DNA from: JBBQZP01 sp038207585
GTDB taxonomy: Bacteria; Pseudomonadota; Alphaproteobacteria; Rhodobacterales; Rhodobacteraceae
Length of the DNA stretch: 64,000 nucleotides
Reading direction: 5' to 3'
NCBI GenBank assembly: GCA_038207585.1
Contig: JBBQZP010000017.1
Coordinates: forward strand, 1-64,000
A model generated the notes under the pieces. The model was not told where the DNA came from and did no database searches. It saw only the letters and a program-made list of their open reading frames with translations. Position 1 is the first letter of the stretch. Every line of letters begins with the position of its first letter. The translations under genes and the position numbers were made by a program. Positions 50,384 through 58,938 of this stretch are shown here, in pieces.

Positions 50384-52822
50384 TCAACCCTTGATCCGCT
50401 CCGATTTCGGATCATACATCGGCACCAGCGATGCCAGTGCCTGATGCCGCCGCCCCGCGATCTCGATCTCGTAGCGTGCCCCCAGCACATCCGCCTCGCT
50501 CTCGCCCGCGCAGGGCACATAGCCCATCCCGATGGAAGCCCCCAACGCATGCCCGTAATTGCCGGATGTCACCGGCCCCACGATCCGCCCGTCACGCACA
50601 ATCGCCTCGTTGTGATAGATCATCGGGGTGGGATCGGTCAGCCGGAACTGCACCATAAGGCGTGACAGGCCGGTGTCCTGCTTGCGCAAGACCGCGTCGC
50701 GGCCAATGAAATCGCCCTTGCCGGGTTTGACGGCAAAGCCTAGCCCCGCCTCCAGCACATGATCCTCATCCGTGATGTCATGCCCGAAATGGCGATAGGC
50801 TTTTTCAATCCGGCAACTGTCCAGCGTATGCAACCCGCACAGCACCAGCCCCTTGTCCGCCGCCTCAAGCGCCTCGAACACATGCGCCGTCTGGTCGGTT
50901 GGCACATAAATCTCCCACCCCAATTCGCCCACATAAGTCACCCGGTGCGCGCGGGCCAGACCCATGCCAATCTCGATTTCGCGCATGGTGCCAAAGGGAT
51001 GTGCGGCGTTGCTAAAGTCGTTAGGGCTGACGGCAGACAGCAGATCGCGGCTTTTGGGGCCCATCACGCACAAAACCGACTCGGCCGAGGTCACATCGGT
51101 GATCACCGCAAAGGCCTCGCCCAGATGGCGACGCAACCATGCAAGGTCACGCTGCAACGTCGCCCCCGGCACGACCAGCAGATACGCCGTCTCTGACAGC
51201 CGTGTCGCCGTCAGATCGCACTCGATCCCGCCACGCGCGTTCAGCATCTGGGTGTAGACAACCCTGCCCGCCGCCACATCCATCTGGTTGGCACAGACCC
51301 GGTTCAGGAAGGCCATCGCGTCCCGCCCCTCGACCCGGATTTTCCCGAACGAGGTCATGTCAAAAAGGCCGACGCCCGTGCGCACCGCCATATGTTCGGC
51401 GCGCTGGTTCTCGAACCAGTTCTGCCGCCCCCAGCTGTACTGATATTCCGCCTTCTGCCCCGGCGCAGCAAACCAGTTCGCCCGCTCCCACCCCGCAACC
51501 TCGCCAAACACCCCGCCGCGCGCCTTCAGATGTTCGTGCAAGGGCGACCGTCGCACCCCCCGCGCCGTCGCCATCTGGCGGTAGGGGAAGTGATCGGCGT
51601 AGAGCAGGCCCAAAGTCTCGGACACTCGTTCCTTCAGATAGCGGCGGTTCTTCTGGAACGGCTGCGCGCGGCGGATATCAACTTCCCACAGATCAAACGG
51701 CGCCTCGCCTTCGGTGATCCAATGCGCCAGCGCCATGCCCGCACCGCCAGACCCCGCGATGCCCACCGAGTTATAACCGGCGGCAATCCAGTAGCCGCCC
51801 AGTTCCGGCGCCTCGCCCAGATAGTAGCGGTCATCAGGGGTAAAGCTTTCCGGCCCGTTGAAAAAGGTATGAATCCCCGCCGTCTGAAACAGCGGCAGGC
51901 GGTTCATCGCGTGTTCCAGGATCGGCTGGAAGTGGTCCCAATCCTCGGGCAGAGTATCAAACTCAAAATCCTCGCGGATGCCCGTCATGCCCCAGGGCTT
52001 GGCCACAGGCTCGAACGCGCCGACCATCATCTTGCCCGCGTCCGATTTGTAATAGGCACATTCATCGGGCACTCGCAGCACTGGCAAATGTCCAAGCCCG
52101 GCAATGGGTTCGGTCACCAGATAGAAATGCTCGCAAGCGTGCAGCGGCAACGTCACGCCCGATTTAGCCGCCAGATCGCGCCCCCACATCCCACCGCAGT
52201 TGATCACGACGTCGGCGGCGATATGCCCCCGGTCGCCCGCGCTTTCCCAGTCTACCCCGGTCACCCGGTCATTCGCGCGCGTCACGTCCAGCACCTTGAC
52301 GCCTTCCAGCACCTTGGCCCCCCGCATCCGCGCGCCTTTGGCCAAAGCCATCGCGATATTGGCGGGGTCGCACTGGCCATCCAGCGGCAGATGCACAGCC
52401 CCCACCACATCGCCTATTTCCAGATGCGGATACATCGCCTTGGCCTCGGTCGGGCTGATTTCAGCAACCTCGACATCGAAAATCCGCGCGACTGTGGCTT
52501 GCCGCAGCAACTCCTCATGCCGGGCGGCGGTCAGCGCGACCGAGATGGAGCCCACCTGCCGCATGCCCGTGGCAATCCCCGTCTCGGCCTCCAGCTTGAC
52601 ATAGAGATCGGCGGAATACTTCGCCAACCGCGTCATGTTGGCCGACCCGCGCAATTGCCCGATCAGCCCCGCCGCGTGCCATGTGGTGCCCGAGGTCAGG
52701 CGGCGACGCTCCAGCAGCACGATGTCGGTCCATCCGGCCTTGGCCAGATGATAGGCGACCGAACAGCCCGAGACCCCGCCCCCGATGATCACCGCCCGTG
52801 CTGTCTTTGGAACATCGACCAT
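50384..52822 (-). CDS. FAD-dependent oxidoreductase with GcvT domain (dimethylglycine/sarcosine dehydrogenase-like)
   Basis: An 812-residue demethylase of the DMGDH/sarcosine dehydrogenase type. The N-terminal FAD domain starts AVIIGGGVSGCSVAYHLAKA and includes SGTTWHAAGLIGQLR, whose His holds the flavin covalently in relatives. The C-terminal GcvT-like domain (residues about 430-800; GVGLFDMTSFGKIRVEGRDA, VTYVGELGWEIYVP, ADKGLVLCGLHTLDSCRIEK) passes the methyl group to tetrahydrofolate. Start at 52822 has GAGGG upstream; 52834 is possible. Tandem paralogue of the next gene. Confidence 0.92.
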   Translation of the reverse strand: MVDVPKTARAVIIGGGVSGCSVAYHLAKAGWTDIVLLERRRLTSGTTWHAAGLIGQLRGSANMTRLAKYSADLYVKLEAETGIATGMRQVGSISVALTAARHEELLRQATVARIFDVEVAEISPTEAKAMYPHLEIGDVVGAVHLPLDGQCDPANIAMALAKGARMRGAKVLEGVKVLDVTRANDRVTGVDWESAGDRGHIAADVVINCGGMWGRDLAAKSGVTLPLHACEHFYLVTEPIAGLGHLPVLRVPDECAYYKSDAGKMMVGAFEPVAKPWGMTGIREDFEFDTLPEDWDHFQPILEHAMNRLPLFQTAGIHTFFNGPESFTPDDRYYLGEAPELGGYWIAAGYNSVGIAGSGGAGMALAHWITEGEAPFDLWEVDIRRAQPFQKNRRYLKERVSETLGLLYADHFPYRQMATARGVRRSPLHEHLKARGGVFGEVAGWERANWFAAPGQKAEYQYSWGRQNWFENQRAEHMAVRTGVGLFDMTSFGKIRVEGRDAMAFLNRVCANQMDVAAGRVVYTQMLNARGGIECDLTATRLSETAYLLVVPGATLQRDLAWLRRHLGEAFAVITDVTSAESVLCVMGPKSRDLLSAVSPNDFSNAAHPFGTMREIEIGMGLARAHRVTYVGELGWEIYVPTDQTAHVFEALEAADKGLVLCGLHTLDSCRIEKAYRHFGHDITDEDHVLEAGLGFAVKPGKGDFIGRDAVLRKQDTGLSRLMVQFRLTDPTPMIYHNEAIVRDGRIVGPVTSGNYGHALGASIGMGYVPCAGESEADVLGARYEIEIAGRRHQALASLVPMYDPKSERIKG

Positions 52823-52842
52823 CGTCACCCTCATTTGCTGTC

Positions 52843-52886
52843 CAAATTTCTTGGAAGAAATTTGCAAAATCCTTCGAAGGATTTTG
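52843..52886. repeat. Tandem palindromes, TTCGAA family
   Basis: A near-perfect 22-base palindrome (CAAATTTCTTG / GAAGAAATTTG, 52843-52864) is followed directly by a perfect one (CAAAATCCTTC / GAAGGATTTTG, 52865-52886). It fills the gap between the two FAD/GcvT genes. Confidence 0.87.
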
Positions 52887-52887
52887 G

Positions 52888-55326
52888 TTACGCCCGCAAC
52901 CGCTCGTTCTTTGCATCCCACAGGGGCGCATCTGGCATCACCTCGGCCGGATAGCGCTGCCCGAAAATCTCCACCTCGACGGTGGCCCCCACCGGCACAT
53001 CGGCGCGCAGCATGCCCAGCGCGATACACGCCTCGACCCGGTGCCCGAAGTATCCACTGGTGGTTTCGCCAACCACTGCACCGCCGTGCCAGATGGTCGA
53101 CATATAGGGCGGATCACAATCGCCCGCAGTCAACTTCAGCGTGACAAAACGCTTGGAAACCCCGGCCTGTTTTTCCGCCGCAAGCGCTGCCTTGCCCATG
53201 AAATCGGGTTTGGACCAATCCACAAATCTCTCAAGACCGCCCTGCAAAATGCTGTAATCGGTCGACAAATCGCCTTTCCACGCGCGGTATCCCTTCTCGA
53301 TCCGCAAGGAGTTCAGCGCGAACATTCCAAACGGCCGCAACCCGTGCGCGCGGCCCGCCCGCATCACAACATCCCAGACGGCTGCGGTATCCTCGGTGCG
53401 GCTGTGCACCTCCCACCCCAATTCGCCCGCGAAGGACACGCGAAAGAGCACAACCTCTGCCCCGCCGATCCGTGTCGTCTGATGCGTCAGCCACGGGCGC
53501 GCAAGGTCGGCGGTGCAACATTCGGCAAGGATGGCGCGACTGGCAGGCCCGGTCACGATCTGCGTGGCCCAAGCGTCGGTTTCATCCACCAGCGCGATGC
53601 TCTCGGGCAGGGTCCGCAACAGCCATTCGCGGTCATGCACCTGCGCGGTGGCCGCCGTGATCAACCAAATCTCGTCTTCGCCCAGACGTGCCACCGACAT
53701 TTCGGTGACGATCCGCCCCATGGCATCGGCAAAATAGGCCAGCCCCAGCCGCCCCACCGCAGGCACGCGGCCGGTGATCTGCCCCAAAAGCCATTCCACA
53801 ACCCCCGCCCCGGTCAGCCGAAAGCGCGAAAATCCGGGCAGGTCCAGAATGCCCGCCGCGTCGCGCACCGCCAGACATTCCTCGCGCACAGCATCGAACC
53901 ACGGGCCTTTGCGGGCCCATGTCTGCTGCGCCGCCTCGGATATGTCATCGCCGGGGCGTGCATACCAAAGCGCGCGCTCCCAGCCGTTATAGGCCCCGAA
54001 CTGCGCGCCAAAAGCAGCCGTTTTCGCATGAACGGGCGACAACTTCCGCCCCCGGCCCGCAGGCCAGGCGTGGTGCGGGAAGTGCATGCCGTATTCGTGG
54101 CCATACACCTCCATCCCCTTGGCGATACAGTATTTCTCATCTTCAAACCCGGTAAAGCGGCGCGGATCGCACGACCACATGTCCCATTCGGTCGACCCTT
54201 GCGTCACCCATTCGGCCAGCACCTTGCCCGCCCCCCCGGCCTGACAGATGCCGAAGGTGAACACACAAGCCTCGAACGCGTTGGCCACGCCGGGCATCGG
54301 GCCGATCAGCGGGTTGCCGTCCGGCGTATAGGGGATCGGCCCGTTGATCACCTTGGTCAGCGCGGCTTTCTCCAGCAGCGGCACGCGGGCCATGGCATCG
54401 GTGATATACCATTCCAGCCGCTCCAGATCGTCGGGAAAAAGCTGAAAGCTGAAATCCTCGGGGAACGGATCGTCCTTCGATATCCAGTGCGCGCGGCCCT
54501 TGCGTTCATAGGGGCCAAGGTTGAAGCCGTTCTTTTCCTGCCGCAGGTAATAGCTGGAATCCACATCGCGCAAAAGCGGCAACTTGTGGCCGACCTGCTC
54601 CGACCACGCGGCCACCTCGGGGACGGTGTCAAACAGCATGTACTGGTGGCTCATCACCATCATCGGCACGTCGCGGCCAAACATCCGGCCGACCTCGCGC
54701 GCATAGTAACCGCCCGCGTTGACCACGAATTCGCAGCGGATATCGCCCTTGGGGGTGGTGATGACCCATTCATCCCCCTCACGCCGCGCGCCGGTGGCGG
54801 GGCAGAACCGTTCAATCCGCGCACCCATTTGACGCGCGCCCTTGGCCAGGGCCTGCGTCAGCTGCGCAGGGTCGATATCGCCATCGTTGGGGTCATACAA
54901 AGCGCCCGTCAGATCATGCGTTTCCAGAAACGGATAGCGGCTGCGGATCTCGTCCGGGGCCAGAATATCAAGGTCCATCCCCTGATACCGCCCCATGCCC
55001 ACCACGCGCTGAAATTCCTGCAGCCGCTCTTTGGAATGTCCCAGCCGCACTGACCCCGTGACATGATAATTCATCGGGTAATCCACCTCGGCGCCAAGGC
55101 CACGGTACAACTGCGCCGAATAGCGCTGCATGTTCATGATCGACCAGCTTGACGAAAACGTCGGCACATTCCCCGCAGCGTGCCAGGTGCTGCCGGCCGT
55201 CAGTTCGTTCTTTTCAAGCAGCACGCAGTCGGTCCAGCCCGCCTTGGCCAGATGATAAAGGCACGATGCCCCGACCGCCCCGCCCCCGATGATGACAACC
55301 CGCGCGCTTGTTGGAAATCCGGCCAT
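52888..55326 (-). CDS. FAD-dependent oxidoreductase with GcvT domain (dimethylglycine dehydrogenase-like), second copy
   Basis: Also 812 residues. The FAD domain begins RVVIIGGGAVGASCLYHLAK and has AGSTWHAAGNVPTFSSSWS with the covalent-flavin His; NAGGYYAREVGRMFGRDVP follows. The GcvT-like C-terminal part includes AGILDLPGFSRFRLTGAGV, FRVSFAGELGWEVHSRTED and MFALNSLRIEKGYRAWKGDL. It is the first gene of the minus-strand demethylation set and is divergent from a LysR-type regulator, which probably controls it. Substrate specificity (dimethylglycine, sarcosine or another N-methyl amine) cannot be read from sequence. Confidence 0.92.
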   Translation of the reverse strand: MAGFPTSARVVIIGGGAVGASCLYHLAKAGWTDCVLLEKNELTAGSTWHAAGNVPTFSSSWSIMNMQRYSAQLYRGLGAEVDYPMNYHVTGSVRLGHSKERLQEFQRVVGMGRYQGMDLDILAPDEIRSRYPFLETHDLTGALYDPNDGDIDPAQLTQALAKGARQMGARIERFCPATGARREGDEWVITTPKGDIRCEFVVNAGGYYAREVGRMFGRDVPMMVMSHQYMLFDTVPEVAAWSEQVGHKLPLLRDVDSSYYLRQEKNGFNLGPYERKGRAHWISKDDPFPEDFSFQLFPDDLERLEWYITDAMARVPLLEKAALTKVINGPIPYTPDGNPLIGPMPGVANAFEACVFTFGICQAGGAGKVLAEWVTQGSTEWDMWSCDPRRFTGFEDEKYCIAKGMEVYGHEYGMHFPHHAWPAGRGRKLSPVHAKTAAFGAQFGAYNGWERALWYARPGDDISEAAQQTWARKGPWFDAVREECLAVRDAAGILDLPGFSRFRLTGAGVVEWLLGQITGRVPAVGRLGLAYFADAMGRIVTEMSVARLGEDEIWLITAATAQVHDREWLLRTLPESIALVDETDAWATQIVTGPASRAILAECCTADLARPWLTHQTTRIGGAEVVLFRVSFAGELGWEVHSRTEDTAAVWDVVMRAGRAHGLRPFGMFALNSLRIEKGYRAWKGDLSTDYSILQGGLERFVDWSKPDFMGKAALAAEKQAGVSKRFVTLKLTAGDCDPPYMSTIWHGGAVVGETTSGYFGHRVEACIALGMLRADVPVGATVEVEIFGQRYPAEVMPDAPLWDAKNERLRA

Positions 55327-55396
55327 GCTCGCCCCCCGTTTCGCGCCACTATCCGGCCAAATCCATTCTCTTTCAATTCGCGCGACGAGGGGCTAT

Positions 55397-55415
55397 TGAT
55401 CGGAAATTCCGATCA
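55397..55415. promoter_or_regulatory. Palindromic operator candidate for the LysR regulator
   Basis: TGATCGGAA, one base, TTCCGATCA forms a perfect 9+1+9 palindrome ending 10 bases before the LysR start codon and about 70 bases upstream of the divergent FAD/GcvT gene. Position and symmetry suit autoregulation and control of the demethylation genes. It lacks a separate T-N11-A motif, so this is a candidate only. Confidence 0.6.
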
Positions 55416-55425
55416 GGGTGCCGCC

Positions 55426-56277
55426 ATGCAGACCGACCTTCTGGATACCTTCCTCGACCTTGTCGAAACCCGCAGTTTCAACCGCACGGCAGACCGCATG
55501 GGGCTAACGCAAAGCACCGTCTCTGGCCGCATCGCCAGCCTCGAGGCCGATCTGGGCGCGCGCCTTTTCACCCGGTCGCGCGCCGGCACCGACCTTACCC
55601 CCGAGGGCGTGCGTTTTGAGTCCTACGCACGCACGCTGCGGCAAGGCTGGAACGAGGCCGCGCGGCGAATCAAGGTGCCGGGGCGTGCCGCCGACTTCCT
55701 GAAACTCGGCATCCAGAATGACCTGTCCGCGCTGCACCTTGGCGAATGGGTTGCGGAATTCCGCCGCGCCCTGCCCGATACAGCACTTTACATCGAGCCC
55801 GACTATTCCAACCAGATGTGCGCCGACCTGCTGACCGGCGCGCAAGATTTCGCGGTGATGTTCTCGCCCAAGCCCCACCCCGACCTGCATTTCACATCCG
55901 TTGGCGAGGTCAGCTACCGGATGATTTCCTCCACCACCGACCAGCGCGAAGGGATTGACCCCGCATCTTATGTCTTCGCCCATTTCTCACCCGCGTTCGA
56001 GGCGATGCACCGCCAGCTTCTGCCCGAACTGGCACAGGCCGCGGTGTCGGTCGGCCAAAGTGCCAGCGTTGCCTCGCTCCTGCAGGCCATGGGCGGAGCG
56101 GGCTATGTGCTCGACCACACCGCAGAGGGCATGATCGCCACCGGCCCCTTCCGCGCGGTCGTCGATGCCCCAACCCTGCGCCAGCCGGTCTATGCCGCAA
56201 CCCATCTGCGCCACCGCATCAACCCGCTGCACCGCCGCCTGATGCGCATCATCCAGCGCCGCCTGCCACAACCCTGA
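55426..56277 (+). CDS. LysR family transcriptional regulator
   Basis: A 283-residue regulator. The N-terminal helix-turn-helix is FLDLVETRSFNRTADRMGLT then QSTVSGRIASLEADLGARLF. The effector domain (about residues 90-270) is slightly shorter than usual. The start follows the palindrome at 55397-55415. It is divergent from the DMGDH-like/MttB-like gene set and is the likely controller of that pathway, with a methylated amine or its product as the inducer (inference). Confidence 0.93.
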   Translation: MQTDLLDTFLDLVETRSFNRTADRMGLTQSTVSGRIASLEADLGARLFTRSRAGTDLTPEGVRFESYARTLRQGWNEAARRIKVPGRAADFLKLGIQNDLSALHLGEWVAEFRRALPDTALYIEPDYSNQMCADLLTGAQDFAVMFSPKPHPDLHFTSVGEVSYRMISSTTDQREGIDPASYVFAHFSPAFEAMHRQLLPELAQAAVSVGQSASVASLLQAMGGAGYVLDHTAEGMIATGPFRAVVDAPTLRQPVYAATHLRHRINPLHRRLMRIIQRRLPQP

Positions 56278-56486
56278 CGCCCCCCGAACCGCGCTCACGA
56301 CTTCATTTTTGCAAAAATACTCAAACCCGGCGGCCGCACGCGGCACTGGCTGAGGATTTGAGTATTTAGACAAAAATGAAGTCCAAAGCGAAGTGCAGGG
56401 AAGCGAAGGCGACGCCGGCCGAGTGGGGCTCGATGCCCCCGAGGCCGGCTCTCTGTTTCAGGCGAACCGCGCCGGCACCGGGGAGG
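56278..56486. repeat. Inverted TTTTTGCAAAAA repeat pair and GC-rich hairpin
   Basis: A 26-base copy at 56299-56324 faces an inverted copy at 56358-56383 (core TTTAGACAAAAA), as in the pyrC/pyrE gap. A GC-rich hairpin follows (GCCGGCC at 56414-56420 pairing with GGCCGGC around an inner GGGGC/GCCCC stem to 56449). Together these lie between two converging genes and probably act as terminators. Confidence 0.82.
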
Positions 56487-57410
56487 TCAGATGAAGATCG
56501 GGTTGGACCAGGCACGCCGGCCTGCGCCGTCCACCACTGTCACCCGCAGCCAGGGCGAGCCATGCAAGCGGTCCAGCGGCACGGTCGTGCGGGTCATCGA
56601 GCTACCGTGCACGGCCTTTGCTCCGGTGCCGGTGCCCTGCACGATGGCCGCGGCGACGGCAGAGCTTTCGATCACCACCGCGTTGCCTTCAATGCGTACA
56701 TCCCGCAGTTCCGGGCCCTGGCTCGAATAGAAATGCCCGGCCTTCAGCGCCGCAAGCAGGGCTTCGGGTGTGTTTTCGGCAGCCTTGACCATGACCCATC
56801 CGCCGAAATGGTCGGGTTCGGAAAAATGCGCATCATCGGTGGCGATCATCGTCAGGGAACGGCCTTCGCTCAGCAACAGATCGGCAATCGCCGATCCATC
56901 GGGGCGGTCGCAGCCCACCGCGCAACCGTGGTTGTAGATCTCGACCGCATGTGCGGCGTTGATCGTGCGCGCATCGGCCAGCGTCAGGCCCGACCATTGC
57001 GGATGGGCGATGGCGACGAAGGCCCCGGCGGCAACACAGCGCGCGGCGATCTGGGGGCCCGTCTCCATCCCTTCCACCACGCTGAAATGCGGCGCGTTGC
57101 CGGGGGCGAAATCGGCAGGCAGGCCCACCGCCAGAATATGCCACAACTCGCCGTTCGCCATTGGCCCGGAATGGACCTCGGCGCCCAGAATGGTGGTGAA
57201 GCCCTCGGCCCGGAACGGCACCGTATCGACGATGGGATAATCGTAAAGACCAATGAAATGATCGGTCAGCGCCAGAAAATCATAGCCTTCGGCGCGGTAG
57301 CGGCGGCAGACCTCGGCAGGTTCCAGCACGCCGTCGGACCGCGTCGAATGGGTGTGCAGGTTGCCGCGCCAGAAGCGGCCGGGGGCGGTGAAGGCGGGAA
57401 GCTGAGTCAT
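56487..57410 (-). CDS. PHP-domain metallohydrolase (CehA/McbA type)
   Basis: A 307-residue PHP-fold protein. The metal-binding residues are visible: NLHTHSTRSDGVLEP, FLALTDHFIGLY, AEVHSG, AIAHPQWSG and MIATDDAHFSEP. CehA/McbA family members include phosphoesterases and the carbaryl hydrolase; a substrate cannot be named here. The last 90 residues form a beta-rich extension. It is convergent with the LysR gene and has no operon partner other than possible read-through from corA. Confidence 0.87.
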   Translation of the reverse strand: MTQLPAFTAPGRFWRGNLHTHSTRSDGVLEPAEVCRRYRAEGYDFLALTDHFIGLYDYPIVDTVPFRAEGFTTILGAEVHSGPMANGELWHILAVGLPADFAPGNAPHFSVVEGMETGPQIAARCVAAGAFVAIAHPQWSGLTLADARTINAAHAVEIYNHGCAVGCDRPDGSAIADLLLSEGRSLTMIATDDAHFSEPDHFGGWVMVKAAENTPEALLAALKAGHFYSSQGPELRDVRIEGNAVVIESSAVAAAIVQGTGTGAKAVHGSSMTRTTVPLDRLHGSPWLRVTVVDGAGRRAWSNPIFI

Positions 57411-57470
57411 GTCATCCTCGGGGTTGGGCGGTGTGAAACGAGCAGGTCAGCATGACCAAGACGCAACAGG

Positions 57471-58427
57471 TCATAGCCATTTTTTCCATTTGAAGAACAG
57501 ATAGGTGCCCACCGCCGAGGCCAGCATCAGCCCCAGCGCGGCAGGGTATCCCCAAGGCTGATTGACCTCGGGCATGTTGCGGAAATTCATCCCGTACACA
57601 CTGGCAATCAGGGTCGGCGGCAGGAACAGCACCGCCACCACCGACACGATCCGCACGGTAGAGTTCTGCGCCAGATTGATCATCCCAAGAGTCGCATCCG
57701 TTGCCAGCGCCACCCGGTTCGAGATGAAATCAGCATGCACCTCGAGCGCCTGAATATCGCGGGTCAACGCCTTGGCCGCCGCGCGCGCAGGGTCCGATCC
57801 GCCACGCCCTGCAATGCCCTGCGCGTAAAACCCGATCGCGCGTTCCAGCGTCAGAAGCGCCAGCCGCACCCGGCCCAGAAGATCACCTTCACGCCCGACG
57901 CGGCGCAGGGCCGCACTCAGCGCCGCGCCGTCCTGCGTGGTTTCGGCAAAAACGCCCTGCGATACCGCGTCAAGATTGCGCCCCGAGCCTTCCAGCAAGT
58001 CCGCCAGCCGCCCGATGATTTCTTCCGCAAGCCCCAGAAATACCGCCTCGCCCGAGGTGCAGGCCAGCACCGCCTTGTCGGCACGTTCGGGAAACGTCTC
58101 GAACGGGCGCGGCACATGGTGGCGCACGGTGACAAGGCGCTGCGGCGTCAGGATGAAGGTCACCGGCCCGGTCATCGGCGCCATGGTTTCCGACAGGCCG
58201 GGCAGAACGACCGTCATGTAATCGGTGCCGTCTGCACGGTAAAGGCGGTTGGAGATCTCGATCTCCTCCATATCCGCAAGGCTTGGCACCGCCACGCCAA
58301 TCGCGTCCAGCCGTTCGATCTGCTCTGGCAAGGGACGGTAAAGGTCAACCCAGACGGCCGAGGCAATATCCGCCTCGGGCGGCAGGCGGATCAGTTTTCC
58401 GTGGGATTGGGTGTAAGCGAAAAGCAT
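57471..58427 (-). CDS. corA: CorA family divalent cation transporter
   Basis: A 318-residue magnesium/cobalt channel. The large cytosolic N-terminal domain ends in a long helix; two C-terminal membrane segments enclose the signature YGMNFRNMPEVNQPWGYP, and the basic tail FFKWKKWL follows the second. Length and motif are typical. It is about 60 bases upstream of the PHP gene on the same strand. Confidence 0.95.
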   Translation of the reverse strand: MLFAYTQSHGKLIRLPPEADIASAVWVDLYRPLPEQIERLDAIGVAVPSLADMEEIEISNRLYRADGTDYMTVVLPGLSETMAPMTGPVTFILTPQRLVTVRHHVPRPFETFPERADKAVLACTSGEAVFLGLAEEIIGRLADLLEGSGRNLDAVSQGVFAETTQDGAALSAALRRVGREGDLLGRVRLALLTLERAIGFYAQGIAGRGGSDPARAAAKALTRDIQALEVHADFISNRVALATDATLGMINLAQNSTVRIVSVVAVLFLPPTLIASVYGMNFRNMPEVNQPWGYPAALGLMLASAVGTYLFFKWKKWL

Positions 58428-58938
58428 CGGAGGGCCTGCGACGGAACGGTGACCCTTTGCCTAGCGCCGATAAACGGTGGGGCCAAGCCCTGTTGGGGGA
58501 GTGTCCGCCATTCGTAAAGTCTGCAATGCGGACTTTTCTGACCTTCGTTGCAAGTGCGCCAATGTCCGCTCTGGCGCACCGTCCAACAAACGGTCGTTTT
58601 TGGGAGGCTGTGAAAAGTAATCCCGCTCAGCTGCTTAACGCCAAACACGCCAAGCGATATAACCGACAATAGCGATGGCGATTGCGAAGATTACCAATGT
58701 TTCTGGCGTCATTACTTTTCTCCTTTCAGACTAACCTATGATCAATGCAGGCTGAAACAAGATCATGCGCAGACCTTCCAAAAACCCTTCTTTTTGGCAC
58801 AGGGCCAAACCAGCCCGATTGACGCTGCGAAAAACCCCGTTCAAAACCCAACTGTTTGTTGAAGGTTTTTGGCCATCCTTCGTTAGCGGACGTACGTAAA
58901 TGACGCAGCATCGGTCTGAATAGGCTCAAAAGCAGACG
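58428..58938. other. 511-base intergenic region with repeats and a microprotein gene
   Basis: Apart from the 25-residue gene at 58635-58712, this region has lower GC and no supported protein gene. 58500-58620 contains GTCCGC/GCGGAC words (TGTCCGCCATTCGTAAAG, CAATGCGGACTTTTCTGACC, AATGTCCGCTCTGG) that look like an intergenic repeat. 58740-58935 holds a 67-codon minus-strand frame without family support; related phrases (CCTTCGTTAGCGGACGTACG) suggest it too is repeat-derived. Confidence 0.5.
58635..58712 (-). CDS. 25-residue single-pass membrane microprotein
   Basis: On the minus strand a strong ribosome-binding site (AAAGGAG, seven bases from the ATG) precedes a frame encoding MTPETLVIFAIAIAIVGYIA and then five more residues (WRVWR) before TAA. 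The protein is one hydrophobic helix with a positive C-terminal end, so a membrane location is expected. It has no close neighbour on its strand and no family I recognise. The ribosome-binding site quality and clean topology argue for a real gene. Confidence 0.65.
   Translation of the reverse strand: MTPETLVIFAIAIAIVGYIAWRVWR

Noticed and set aside
52798..55053. Plus-strand frame of 751 codons opposite the FAD/GcvT gene
   Set aside because: Rich in His, Pro and Arg as expected for an antisense shadow; the opposite frame is a clear demethylase.
58726..58929. 67-codon minus-strand frame in the corA-Gfo/Idh gap
   Set aside because: No ribosome-binding site of quality and no family resemblance; it overlaps what looks like a decayed repeat.
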